Below, one piece after another: positions 16,054 through 24,601 of a DNA stretch of 64,000 bases. The notes below the pieces were generated by a model. The model searched no databases. It saw only the letters and a program-made list of their open reading frames with translations, and was not told where the DNA came from. A program made the position numbers and the translations under genes. How positions within the stretch are numbered: position 1 is the stretch's first letter; each line of letters starts with the position of its first letter. The stretch is from Rhizohabitans arisaemae. GTDB lineage: Bacteria > Actinomycetota > Actinomycetes > Streptosporangiales > Streptosporangiaceae. Location of the stretch: the NCBI RefSeq assembly GCF_025996515.1, contig NZ_BLRH01000009.1:434001-498000 (forward strand), in the 5' to 3' direction.

Positions 16054-17856
16054 TCACTCCACCGTCACGCTCTTGGCGAGGTTGCGCGGGCGATCCACGT
16101 CCCGGCCCAGCGCGACCGCGGCGTGATAGGCGAAGAGCTGAAGCGGGATCGAGAGCAGAATCGGGTCGAGCTCGGGCTCGTTCGCCGGGACGAGGAGGAC
16201 GTCGTCCGCCGCGTCGGTCCGCCGGTGCCCGACCATGAGCACCCGGCCGCGCCTGGCCCGTACCTCCCCCAGGGTGGTGAGGTTCTTGTCCAGCAGCTCG
16301 TCGTCGGGGACGACGGCGATCACGGGCAGCTCCGGGCCGACCAGGGCGAGGGGCCCGTGCTTCAGCTCGCTCGCCGGATAGGCCTCGGCGTGCAGGTAGG
16401 AGACCTCCTTGAGCTTCTGCGCGCCCTCCCTGGCCACCGGGTAGCCGCGGACCCGGCCGATGAAGAGCATGCCGGGGTACCGGACGTACTCGGCGGCCAG
16501 GGCGGCGATCCGCTCCTCCTCCGCCAGGATCCCGGCGATCTGGCCGGGCAGGGCCTTGAGGCCCTCGGTGATCCGGCGGCCGTCCGCGGGCGACAGGTCG
16601 TGGAGCCGCCCCAGATGCTGGGCGAGGAGCGCGAAGACCACCGCCGTCGCGGTGAAGGACTTGGTGGAGGCGACCGAGACCTCCGGGCCCGCGTGCAGGT
16701 AGACCCCGCCGTCGCACTCGCGGGCGATCGCGCTGCCGACGCCGTTGACGATGCCGAGCACCCGCCCGCCCTTGCGCCGCAGCTCCTGGACGGCGGCGAG
16801 GGTGTCGTAGGTCTCCCCCGACTGGCTCACCGCGATGTAGAGGGTGTCGGACTCGACGACCGGGTTGCGGTACCGGAACTCCGAGGCCGGTTCGGCGTCG
16901 GCGGGGATCCGCGCCAGCTCCTCGATCAGCTGCGCCCCGATCTGCCCGGCGTAGTAGGCCGAACCGCAGCCGAGCACCTTCACCCGGCGGAACCCGCGGA
17001 TCTCCCGCGCGTCCAGGTTGAGCCCGCCCAGCCGCGCGGTGTGGAACCGCTCGTCGAGCCGCCCGCGCAGCGCCCGCCCGACCGCGGCCGGCTGCTCGTG
17101 GATCTCCTTGCGCAGGAAGTGCTCGAACCCGGCGCGGTCGTAGTGGACCGGCTCCACCTCCAGCGTGGCGGGCTCCTTGGCGGTGTCGGTACGGAAGCCG
17201 TCGGCGCGGATGGTGGCGAGTTCGCCGTCGTCGAGGTGGACGACCTGCCGGGTGTACCGGACCAGGGCGGCGACGTCGGAGGCGGCGAACATCTCCTTCT
17301 CGCCGATGCCGAGCACGATCGGGCTGCCGTTGCGCGCCACCACGATCCGGTCCGGGCGCTCCGCGTCGAGCACGGCGATGCCGTAGGTGCCGACGACCTC
17401 GCGCAGCGCCCGCCGTACCGCGTCCTCCAGCTCCCCGCCCTGCGCCACGGCGGCGGCGATCAGGTGGGCGAGCACCTCGGTGTCGGTCTCCGAGCGGAAC
17501 TCCACGCCCCGGCCCTTGAGGGTGTCCTTGAGCTCGTCGGCGTTCTCGATGATCCCGTTGTGCACGACGGCGATCCGCTCGGCGGCGTCGAGGTGGGGAT
17601 GGGCGTTCTCGTCGCTCGGCTCGCCGTGGGTGGCCCACCGGGTGTGCCCGATGCCGAGACCGCCTTTGAGCCGCGCGGGCAGGGCTTTGGCGAGGTCGGC
17701 GACCCGGCCTTTGACCTTGCGGTGCCCGATTCCGCCGTTCTTGGTGCCGACGGCGATTCCCGCGGAGTCATAGCCGCGGTACTCCAGCCGCTGGAGCCCT
17801 TCGAGCAGGATCGGCACCGCATCCTTTGGCCCGATGTAGGCAACGATGCCACACAT
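16054..17856 (-). CDS. glmS: Glutamine--fructose-6-phosphate aminotransferase (isomerizing)
   Basis: 600 residues. The N-terminal glutaminase begins MCGIVAYIG with Cys2 as nucleophile and has the RLEYRGYDSAG and HTRWATHG motifs. Two SIS domains follow (GCGSAYYAG; SQSGETYDT) and the conserved C-terminal RPRNLAKSVTVE. It makes glucosamine-6-phosphate for peptidoglycan and mycothiol synthesis. ATG start with AAGGAG about 11 nt upstream. It lies 65 bp behind a small conserved gene with which it is probably cotranscribed. No glmS ribozyme is recognised. Confidence 0.97.
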   Translation of the reverse strand: MCGIVAYIGPKDAVPILLEGLQRLEYRGYDSAGIAVGTKNGGIGHRKVKGRVADLAKALPARLKGGLGIGHTRWATHGEPSDENAHPHLDAAERIAVVHNGIIENADELKDTLKGRGVEFRSETDTEVLAHLIAAAVAQGGELEDAVRRALREVVGTYGIAVLDAERPDRIVVARNGSPIVLGIGEKEMFAASDVAALVRYTRQVVHLDDGELATIRADGFRTDTAKEPATLEVEPVHYDRAGFEHFLRKEIHEQPAAVGRALRGRLDERFHTARLGGLNLDAREIRGFRRVKVLGCGSAYYAGQIGAQLIEELARIPADAEPASEFRYRNPVVESDTLYIAVSQSGETYDTLAAVQELRRKGGRVLGIVNGVGSAIARECDGGVYLHAGPEVSVASTKSFTATAVVFALLAQHLGRLHDLSPADGRRITEGLKALPGQIAGILAEEERIAALAAEYVRYPGMLFIGRVRGYPVAREGAQKLKEVSYLHAEAYPASELKHGPLALVGPELPVIAVVPDDELLDKNLTTLGEVRARRGRVLMVGHRRTDAADDVLLVPANEPELDPILLSIPLQLFAYHAAVALGRDVDRPRNLAKSVTVE

Positions 17857-17921
17857 TTCAGAGTTTCTCCTTCTGCGAGGGACGGCGGTGGGTACGGCGG
17901 CCGCGGCGCGATCCGCCCGCG

Positions 17922-18188
17922 TCAGCCGTACACGATCCGCCGGAGTTGGCGGAGGGACAGGTCGGGCGCGCTGACCCTGCGCAGCGGCAGTTCGGCCGCG
18001 ACCACCTGGAAGATCTGATCGTTGGTGAGCCCGCGCGCCTGGAGCTCGGTGTGGCGGCGCCGGACGAAGTCCTCGGCGGACTCGCCGAAGTAGCTGAGCA
18101 CATCGGCCACGACCCTGGCCGCCTCACCCTCGCCCAGCGGGGTCGTCCTGGTCAGATGCGCGATCAGATCCTCATGGTGATGCCTCAC
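17922..18188 (-). CDS. Small uncharacterised protein upstream of glmS
   Basis: 88 residues from GTG 18188 (VRHHHEDLIAHLTRTTPLGEGEAARVV begins the protein; a start at 18212 would add eight residues). It is helical and charged, has no signal peptide or membrane segment, and ends SLRQLRRIVYG. Looks like a conserved actinobacterial small protein; the function is not known to me. Its position 65 bp before glmS suggests cotranscription. Confidence 0.7.
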   Translation of the reverse strand: MRHHHEDLIAHLTRTTPLGEGEAARVVADVLSYFGESAEDFVRRRHTELQARGLTNDQIFQVVAAELPLRRVSAPDLSLRQLRRIVYG

Positions 18189-18225
18189 GACCCCGGACAG
18201 TAGCCGGGCCACCCCCGGAAAACCA

Positions 18226-18255
18226 AGAATCCTGCCCGAAATCGGGCAGGATTCT
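18226..18255 (-). terminator. Terminator downstream of the hotdog protein gene
   Basis: AGAATCCTGCCCGA pairs perfectly with TCGGGCAGGATTCT across 2 nt. On the minus strand it is followed by TTGGTTTTCC, giving a near-canonical intrinsic terminator 30 bp after the stop of the 18286-19035 gene. Confidence 0.75.
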
Positions 18256-18285
18256 CGTTGTACAGCTCAGTGATCTCGCCTGTGA

Positions 18286-19035
18286 TCAGGATCGGTCCGT
18301 CGCGATCCAGGTGGCGCGGGCGGACGCGATCAAGGTGCCGTTGCCCTCGTAGAGCGCGCTCTCGCCGTACAGCTTCCGTCCCTCGCCTCCGCCGGAACGC
18401 GCGACGACCACGTAGGTGCCGCCCGGGTAGACCGGCCGGTGGACCTGGGCGGTCAGGCGCCCGAGCAGCGCGGTGCGGCCCTCCTGGAGGTGAACCCAGC
18501 CCGACGGGCAGTCCAGCGCGGCCCAGATCGCGGCCTCGGGGACCTCGCCGCTCTCCGTGGTCACCGACGGGGAGACCATCCAGCAGGCGGCGATCAGATC
18601 GGTGCCCGCGACCGGACCGGGGAAGATCCGCATACCGCTGCCGGGCTCCCGGAGTCCGCAGACGAAACATCCCGGATAGGGGTGGACGGCCCGGCCCGCG
18701 TACCCCTCCTCGGCCCGGCCCGCGTACCCCTCCTCGGCCCGGGCCGCGCGCACCACCGAGACGAACGGCGGCGGGACCGGCGCGGACTCCACCACCTTGG
18801 CCTCGACCAGCAGCTCACCGTCCCGGGTGAGCCGGGCCTCGCCTTCGGCGGTGGCCACGGTCAGCGGAACGTCGAGGGGGGTGCCGGCGCGGAGGGTGAC
18901 TTCGACGGCCGTACCTTGGGGTCTGACCAGGCCGCTCGCGAGGGTGCCGGCGATCCACCCGCCGTTGGCTCTCCCCTCCGGGCCACGGAATCGCTCCGCG
19001 ACGGTCAGCTCACCCAGGGCGACGGCAATCGTCAT
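18286..19035 (-). CDS. Hotdog-fold thioesterase-like protein
   Basis: 249 residues that read as a duplicated hotdog fold. The N-terminal half contains RANGGWIAGTLA. The C-terminal half begins with YPGCFVCGLREPGSGMRIF, a motif common in actinobacterial acyl-CoA thioesterase-like proteins. The substrate is unknown. ATG start with AGGAG 8 nt upstream. Between the halves lies an exact 24-bp tandem duplication that encodes AEEGYAGR twice. Monocistronic, with its own terminator. Confidence 0.72.
   Translation of the reverse strand: MTIAVALGELTVAERFRGPEGRANGGWIAGTLASGLVRPQGTAVEVTLRAGTPLDVPLTVATAEGEARLTRDGELLVEAKVVESAPVPPPFVSVVRAARAEEGYAGRAEEGYAGRAVHPYPGCFVCGLREPGSGMRIFPGPVAGTDLIAACWMVSPSVTTESGEVPEAAIWAALDCPSGWVHLQEGRTALLGRLTAQVHRPVYPGGTYVVVARSGGGEGRKLYGESALYEGNGTLIASARATWIATDRS
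18693..18740. repeat. Exact 24-bp tandem duplication inside the hotdog gene
   Basis: The 24-bp unit at 18693-18716 is repeated without change at 18717-18740, adding eight residues (AEEGYAGR) to the interdomain linker in frame. Confidence 0.9.
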
Positions 19036-19233
19036 CTGTCATCTCCTGACGCAACGTATTCATGTCCATTTTATGCGTTATGGACGTCCGCGGATCGTAT
19101 CGGGAGGGGCGGCCAGGGCAGGCAACGGGGGGTCTTCTCCTCCGTGAAACACCGAATTCTCGGTGGTCTCGCGACCCGCCCGGCGGATTGGATGACCTTA
19201 CCGTGAGATTGGCCCCAGATCATCCACCTGGCC

Positions 19234-19259
19234 GAAAGAAGATCCTTACATCTTCTTTC
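19234..19259. terminator. Inverted repeat after corA
   Basis: GAAAGAAGAT and ATCTTCTTTC form a perfect 10-bp stem around CCTTAC, 46 bp past the corA stop. It lacks a T-tract, so an mRNA 3' hairpin or a weak terminator are both possible. Confidence 0.45.
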
Positions 19260-19304
19260 CGGACTCCGGACGCAGGGGTACGGCGACGCGGCCCGGGCGG
19301 CGGG

Positions 19305-20279
19305 TCACAGCCAGCCGTTCCGCCGGAAAAGCCGGTAAAGGATGAAGCACACGACGACCATGACGGTCAGGACGAGCGGATATCCGAAGGTCCAGCCGAG
19401 TTCCGGCATGTACTCGAAGTTCATCCCGTACAGTCCGGCGATCATGGTCGGCACCGCGATGATCGCGACCACGGCGGAGATCCGGCGCATATCCTCGTTC
19501 ATCCGGGAGTTGGCCTGGGTCAGATTGGCGTTGAGCACCGAGGTGAGCAGTTCGTTGGAGGCGTCCACGCTTCCGGTGACCCGGAGCAGATGGTCGTTGA
19601 TGTCCCGGAAGTAATGCAGCATCTCCGTGGGCACGACCTCGACCCCGCCGCCGGCGAGTTCCCGCACCACCGGCACGAGCGGCTGAACCGCGCCGCGGAA
19701 CTCCAGCACCTCGCGCTTGAGCGAGTAGATCGCCTCGACCGGTTTGCCGCGCGTGCTGGAGAAGACCAGGTTCTCCAGGTCGATGATGTCGGAGTCGACC
19801 TCCTGGGCGATGGAGACGTAGTTGTCGACCACCTCGTCCAGCACCGCGTACAGGACCCCGCTCGGACCCATCCGCTTGAGCTCGTGGTGCTTCTCGAAGC
19901 GCTTTCGCGCCCGGGTCAGCGGGTTGCCCTGCCCGTGCCGCACGCTGACCACGAATCCCCGGCCGACGAAAAGCATGATCTCACCGACGGTGATGTCGGA
20001 CTTCTCCTCCTCGTAGTGCAGTGACTTCAATACAATGAAGAGGGTGTCGTCGTAGCGCTCGAGCTTGGGGCGCTGGTGGGCGTGGACCGCGTCCTCGACC
20101 GCGAGCGGGTGCAGCCCGAACTCCTCGGCGACGAGATCAAACTCCGAGGTGTCGGGTTCGTGGAGCCCGATCCAGATGAATCCGCCTTCGACGGACCGGG
20201 CGTGATCCAGCGCGTCACTGAGATCCCCATCGACCCGTTCGTCCTTTTCACCGTTGTAGAAGACGCAGTTGACGATCAC
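19305..20279 (-). CDS. corA: Magnesium/cobalt transport protein CorA
   Basis: 324 residues with a long cytosolic alpha/beta funnel, then two C-terminal membrane helices. The selectivity motif YGMNFEYMPE lies between them, and the positively charged tail FRRNGWL closes the protein. It forms a pentameric inner-membrane Mg2+ channel. GTG start (VIVNCVFYNGEKD). Monocistronic; no Mg-sensing riboswitch is recognised in the short leader. Confidence 0.95.
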   Translation of the reverse strand: MIVNCVFYNGEKDERVDGDLSDALDHARSVEGGFIWIGLHEPDTSEFDLVAEEFGLHPLAVEDAVHAHQRPKLERYDDTLFIVLKSLHYEEEKSDITVGEIMLFVGRGFVVSVRHGQGNPLTRARKRFEKHHELKRMGPSGVLYAVLDEVVDNYVSIAQEVDSDIIDLENLVFSSTRGKPVEAIYSLKREVLEFRGAVQPLVPVVRELAGGGVEVVPTEMLHYFRDINDHLLRVTGSVDASNELLTSVLNANLTQANSRMNEDMRRISAVVAIIAVPTMIAGLYGMNFEYMPELGWTFGYPLVLTVMVVVCFILYRLFRRNGWL

Positions 20280-20446
20280 GGGGACATTTTCTCCCAGAAG
20301 AGACTTTCAGCATCAGACTCGTCGACAGCACCGCGCCACAATGCGTGGACTCGCCGTTGAGCGACGATCATATGTGTCCGTGTTTCCGGTGAACACCACT
20401 TCAGTCATCACGGAAAATTACCGGCTTGTACCGGTTTGCCGTATCG

Positions 20447-20812
20447 CTACATTCTCGGATTAGGCGACAAATGCCACAAATGCTCTCGGCTCAGTTCAAG
20501 CAGCATCCGGACATGGGAGTCGGCGAGCCGGTAGTAGATCATCCGGCCGGAGCGACGGCTCGCGACGATCTTCGCGGTCCGCAGCAGCCGCAGCGCGTGG
20601 GACACGGCGGTGTCCGTCACCTCCACCATCGCCACCAGATCGCAGACGCACAGCTCCCCCGCCTCCAGCAGGGCGTACAGCAGCCGGGCCCGGGTCGGGT
20701 CCCCGAGCAGACGGAACAGCTCCGCCAGTCGCGCGGCCTCCGCGGCCGTGACCGTCGTCCCACGGATCTCCGCACGCTCCGCGTGGGGGCGGTGGTCAAG
20801 CATGTCCACCAT
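20447..20812 (-). CDS. ArsR/SmtB family metal-sensing repressor
   Basis: About 121 residues from ATG 20812; the frame is open to ATG 20917, which would add 35 residues, and neither start has a clear ribosome-binding site. The winged helix is clear (LLGDPTRARLLYALLEAGELCVCDLVAMVEVTD is the helical core, followed by SHALRLLR). ELCVCDL resembles the alpha3 Cys site of ArsR/CadC-like sensors, while DSHVRMLLELSREHL supplies an alpha5 Asp/His pair typical of zinc or nickel sensors. The metal is therefore undecided. A ZIP-like transporter lies 1.6 kb away on the other strand. Confidence 0.85.
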   Translation of the reverse strand: MVDMLDHRPHAERAEIRGTTVTAAEAARLAELFRLLGDPTRARLLYALLEAGELCVCDLVAMVEVTDTAVSHALRLLRTAKIVASRRSGRMIYYRLADSHVRMLLELSREHLWHLSPNPRM

Positions 20813-21009
20813 TTCTGAATAGCTGGTCAAGTTTTCGAGCCGCCCTTTCGATGCCGCGTACCCGCCCAGGGCGTGCGTCCAAACCTGCCCGACACCCCGG
20901 ATCTCCGGAGATTCCATCGCGACATCACCGAGAGCAATTAATTCGTTACCCAGAGTACGTTTGCCGTCGGTTTGCCGCTGGCATAACCACTCTTGTCACA
21001 CACAGCAAC

Positions 21010-21023
21010 TGAGCAATTGCTCA
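21010..21023. promoter_or_regulatory. 14-bp perfect palindrome between ArsR and SH3 genes
   Basis: TGAGCAATTGCTCA lies in the divergent intergenic region, 46 bp before the SH3 protein start. It is a candidate operator, possibly for the ArsR-family protein (inference from position only). Confidence 0.4.
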
Positions 21024-21068
21024 TCTGTTAGCAGCCCCGCGATGTATGGCGAGAGAGGAAGAATCCCG

Positions 21069-21398
21069 ATGAAGCCTCTGACAACCGTAGCCGCCCTGCT
21101 GACCACCGCGGCAATCACCGTGGTGTCGGCGCCGGCCGCCGCCGGCGCCGACACCGGTCCCCGGCGGACGGCGCGCCCGGCCGCCGTCACGGTCTGCCAC
21201 TACAAGGTGGTCAAAGTCGACCGGGGCAGCCACCTCAACATCCGCAAAGGCCGGTCGCTCAACACCCGGGTCATCGGCCGGTTCCACCGCGGAGCCCGGA
21301 TCAGCGGCTCCTGCGTGAAGAGCCGCGGCTGGGTCCTGGTCCCGGCCGCCAAGGGGAGATTCGGCTGGTCCTCGGCGCGCTACCTCAGGCGCATCTGA
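21069..21398 (+). CDS. Secreted bacterial SH3-domain protein
   Basis: 109 residues. A Sec signal peptide covers ~1-28 (LTTVAALLTTAAITVVSAPAAAGA). A single SH3b domain follows: LNIRKGRSLNTRVIGRFHRGARI, then GWVLVPAAKGRFGWSSARYL. Two cysteines may form a disulfide. SH3b domains usually bind cell-wall peptides. ATG start with a purine-rich GAGAGAGGAAG upstream. Monocistronic or joined to the DivIVA-like gene downstream. Confidence 0.85.
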   Translation: MKPLTTVAALLTTAAITVVSAPAAAGADTGPRRTARPAAVTVCHYKVVKVDRGSHLNIRKGRSLNTRVIGRFHRGARISGSCVKSRGWVLVPAAKGRFGWSSARYLRRI

Positions 21399-21514
21399 CC
21401 CCCACCCGTCCGTCCACCCCGGGCCACCGCCGCCGGCCGCCCCCGGTCGCGGTGGCCCGGACCCGCCCCGCGGGGCATCGCGACCACTCACAGGAGAACT
21501 CGGGGAGAGAGGCC

Positions 21515-22255
21515 ATGTTCGAAGGACACGAGGAACACGACAGCGACGCCGCGCCCGGGGAGACACCGGGCGGGCGGCTCAGCCCACGCCCGGCGACCGG
21601 GCTGCTCACCCCCGCCGACGTGCGGGGAAAGGTCTTCACCACCGTCCGGCTCCGGGAAGGCTACGACCTCGGCGAGGTGGACGCCTTCCTCCGCCAGGTC
21701 GAAACGGCCCTCACCCTGCTGATCCGGGAGAACGCCGACCTCAACGACCGCCTGGCGGGGTCGGCGGCCGGCTCCCCCGACGTCTCGCCGCCGGCGAATC
21801 GAGCCTTATGGATCATCACGCTCGCCCAGGAGACCGCCGACAAGGCGGTGACCGCCGCACGCGAGGAGGCGTGCGGGATCGTCGCGGCCGCCCGCGCGCA
21901 CGCCGAGGAGATCTCGCGGCACGCCCGCGACGTCCACCACGCGGAGCGGGAACGGGAACGGGCCGGTGAAGAGGCGCGGCGCCTCTTCGCCGAACACGGG
22001 GCCAGGCTTCGGGACGCCCTGGAGGATCAGATTCACCGGCTTCGCGCGGTCCTGACCGAGCTCGACGGAGAACAGACCGCTCTGACGGCCCTGACCTCGC
22101 CCCAGCCGGCGTCCCCACCCGCCGAGACGGATCCACGGCGTTCGCCGACCGGGCGGCCGGCCAGGCCCGCAAGACCGTCCGGACCCGCGGAGCCGCCCAC
22201 GCTTGAGGACGTCCTCGCCGAAGGTCACGTATCCCGGCCTCGGACGGCACCGTGA
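21515..22255 (+). CDS. DivIVA-domain protein
   Basis: 246 residues. After a ~30-residue polar N-terminus the DivIVA/Wag31 motif appears: TPADVRGKVFTTVRLREGYDLGEVDAFLRQVE is the family block (~33-64). A long coiled coil (to ~190) and a Pro-rich tail follow. DivIVA-like proteins bind curved membrane at poles and septa and recruit growth machinery. It differs from the essential Wag31 by the N-terminal extension, so it is a paralogue. ATG 21515 follows GGGAGAG. Confidence 0.82.
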   Translation: MFEGHEEHDSDAAPGETPGGRLSPRPATGLLTPADVRGKVFTTVRLREGYDLGEVDAFLRQVETALTLLIRENADLNDRLAGSAAGSPDVSPPANRALWIITLAQETADKAVTAAREEACGIVAAARAHAEEISRHARDVHHAERERERAGEEARRLFAEHGARLRDALEDQIHRLRAVLTELDGEQTALTALTSPQPASPPAETDPRRSPTGRPARPARPSGPAEPPTLEDVLAEGHVSRPRTAP

Positions 22256-22427
22256 ACCCGCGCAACCCGGCCGTACCCCGCCGGACCGCCGGGCCGGACC
22301 GGACCGTGGACGCCTCACCCGATCAAGCGGCCCCGCCGTACCGGCCCGGTCTCCCCCACCGGCGGCCGCGGCAGGCGGCCCGGAAAAGCCCGGCGTCTTC
22401 CTCAACGCCTCGACGGAAGGCCGCCCC

Positions 22428-23447
22428 ATGCCCGTCGTGAACTGGACCCAGGTCGCCGCGGCGCCGACGGGCTGGTCGGTCCCCGGTGGCGCCTGGTCCG
22501 CGACCCTCCTGATCTGCCTGTCGACGCTCGCCGGGGCGTGGCTGGCCCGGCGGGACTCCGCCCGGGTGGCGACCTGGCTCGCCATCGCGTCCGCGATCAT
22601 GCTCACCGTCGCCGTCGCGGACCTGCTCCCCCACGCCTGGATGGACGCGGTTGAGGCCGGCGTGCCGATCTGGCTGGTCGCGATCGCGGCCGTCACCGGT
22701 TTTCTCGTGCTCAGCTACTTCACCCGCGACGGCTGCGGCGACGAGAACCCGGGGGGACGCCGGGTCGGCGAGCACGCGCCCGGACGTCACCGCCGGCTGC
22801 GGAAGGTTCTGGGCGCCGCACTCTTCGGCGGCGCCGGCACGGCGATCGCGCTCACCGCGCATCGGGCGATCGAAGGCGCGACGGTGGCGCTGAGTCTGTC
22901 CGTCGTGATGACGATCGCCCTGGTGATCCACTCGGCGGGTGAGGGACTCGCGCTCACGGCACTGCTCACCGTGGCGAAGCAGCGGGTGAGCCCGTGGCTG
23001 GCGACGGCATGTCTAAGCCCGGCCGTCGGGGCTCTCGTCGCCACGGTCGCCCCCATTCCGGCCGGGGCGGTGCCGATACTCCTCGGAGTGGTGGGCGGCG
23101 TCCTCCTGCGGACCGCGATGGTCGGCATCAAACTCGCCGCGCACGGGGAGCGCGGCGGACGGCTCTCCCGAAGCCAGCTCGCGATCGCGGTCGTCGTCGC
23201 GGTCACCGTCGGCGCGCTCCTGGCCAGCACCGCCCACGGGGTCTCGCGACAGGATCCCGCCGTCACCGGCGGACCCGCGGAGCCGACGTCGGGGCCGCCG
23301 CGCCCCGGCGGCTCGGGGCCGACCCTGGACGTCGAGCCGATACGGCCCTCCCGGGAAACGATTCGCCGATCGGTAAACGGATGCCCAGAAAGCGGCGTGA
23401 AACAGCGCGTCGCATGCCGAAGCCGTCCCCCGGGTCGCACAGGCTGA
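22428..23447 (+). CDS. ZIP-like metal transporter / membrane protein
   Basis: 339 residues with about eight predicted membrane helices. The paired motifs AHRAIEGATVALSL and IHSAGEGLALTALL match the HxxxEG signatures of ZIP helices IV and V, and DLLPHAWMDA gives a third metal-ligand helix; a charged Cys/His-containing loop (DGCGDENPGG) lies between. The C-terminal ~60 residues are Pro/Gly/Arg-rich and not family-like. Zinc or related divalent uptake is inferred. ATG start with GGAAGG 7 nt upstream. A nearby ArsR-family gene could regulate it. Confidence 0.65.
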   Translation: MPVVNWTQVAAAPTGWSVPGGAWSATLLICLSTLAGAWLARRDSARVATWLAIASAIMLTVAVADLLPHAWMDAVEAGVPIWLVAIAAVTGFLVLSYFTRDGCGDENPGGRRVGEHAPGRHRRLRKVLGAALFGGAGTAIALTAHRAIEGATVALSLSVVMTIALVIHSAGEGLALTALLTVAKQRVSPWLATACLSPAVGALVATVAPIPAGAVPILLGVVGGVLLRTAMVGIKLAAHGERGGRLSRSQLAIAVVVAVTVGALLASTAHGVSRQDPAVTGGPAEPTSGPPRPGGSGPTLDVEPIRPSRETIRRSVNGCPESGVKQRVACRSRPPGRTG

Positions 23448-23552
23448 GTATCGCTCCATCGGTGACGGGTCCCGGCAGACGCCGGCCTCCCTCCGCCGCC
23501 CGGCGGCCGCCGGTGGCGGAGCGCCCCGCCGTGGGGAGGCCGGGAGGAAGCC

Positions 23553-24236
23553 ATGCGATTCACCAGAACCTTCCTTGTGACCCTGCTCGTGGTCACCCCA
23601 CCGCTCCTCGCGGCCGCGGACCACGCGGCCGGTGAGGAGTCCGGCCCGCCCATGGCCCGGCGGCTCCTCGACGAGGTCGCCGAATGCGCCCAGATCTCCA
23701 CCGGCCGCTACCGGCGGGACGCCGGAGGCACCGCGACCGTTCCGATCTGCGGAGGGGAAGGGGTGGTCCACTGGACCGCCGACATGGACATCGACTGCGA
23801 CGGGAAACGGACGCCGGAGTGCAACAAGCGCAGCGACTGCTGCTACCAGCCGCACACCGCCTGCCGGCAGTCCGACGGACGGCACCTGGACGCCTCCTCC
23901 CTGCCGTTCGTCGTCCTGCCTTATCCGAGCCGGCTCTTCGACTACCGGGACTGGGGGCTCGGCTGCCGTACCGTGGCCGCGGTGATCTACGAAGGGAAGG
24001 TGGCGTACGCCGTGGTCGGCGACATCGGGCCGAGCAGGGTCATCGGCGAGGCCTCCTACCGGGCGGCGGTCAACCTCGGGATCGACCCCGACCCCCGAAC
24101 CGGTGGGGCGGCCTCGGGGGTGACCTACATCCTGTTCACCGGACCCGAGGCCCGGATCCAGGTGATCGAAGATCACGCGCAGGCGGTCGCCCTCGGGCGG
24201 CGACTCGCCCGGAGGTTCCTCTCCGCCGGCCGGTGA
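23553..24236 (+). CDS. Secreted chitosanase, glycoside hydrolase family 75
   Basis: 227 residues with an N-terminal signal peptide (FLVTLLVVTPPLLAAADHAAG). The GH75 core has the acidic motif HWTADMDIDCDG, a cluster of cysteines (CNKRSDCCYQPHTAC) and the VVGDIGPSRVIGEAS segment. GH75 enzymes hydrolyse chitosan outside the cell. The paired Cys residues suggest disulfides. ATG start with GGGAGGAAG directly upstream. Complements the GH18 chitinase at 51.5 kb. Confidence 0.85.
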   Translation: MRFTRTFLVTLLVVTPPLLAAADHAAGEESGPPMARRLLDEVAECAQISTGRYRRDAGGTATVPICGGEGVVHWTADMDIDCDGKRTPECNKRSDCCYQPHTACRQSDGRHLDASSLPFVVLPYPSRLFDYRDWGLGCRTVAAVIYEGKVAYAVVGDIGPSRVIGEASYRAAVNLGIDPDPRTGGAASGVTYILFTGPEARIQVIEDHAQAVALGRRLARRFLSAGR

Positions 24237-24601
24237 CGGCATACGGCCCGCGGTTTGGAATCCGCCGGTGAAGGCCGCCCGCCGACCTCCGTGCGCCGAT
24301 CAGGCCGGCTCCCGGTATCCCTACTGAACCATGTGCGCGACCACGCCGTCTGGCAGAATCGACCGCGGGCGGCCGATCCGCCGGCCACGCAAGCAGACGA
24401 TCACCGCTCTCCCCTGGAACTCAGCACGGATCCCGGCCACCGGCCGGGAAGCCCACCCTCCGTCTCCCGGTATCGCGCTCTCCCGACACCCGCCGACCGG
24501 GACCGGAGTTCCCCGCACCGACTACGGACAGGATTCGGAAGGTGACGAGATCGTCCCGGCCCGTGCCGCACCGGCGTCCCCCCGCCGCATGCCGTACCGG
24601 T
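24237..24601. other. Gene-free stretch between GH75 and a methyltransferase
   Basis: Two convergent genes end here. The open frames are short and unlike any family; no strong hairpin or repeat is apparent. Confidence 0.4.

Noticed and set aside
12311-17638. Minus-strand open frame of 1775 codons across tricorn and glmS
   Set aside because: A shadow of high third-position GC: low-complexity Arg/Gly/Pro-rich product opposite a clear tricorn gene and out of frame with glmS.
24321-24518. 65-codon minus frame between GH75 and the methyltransferase
   Set aside because: No recognisable domain and no ribosome-binding site.
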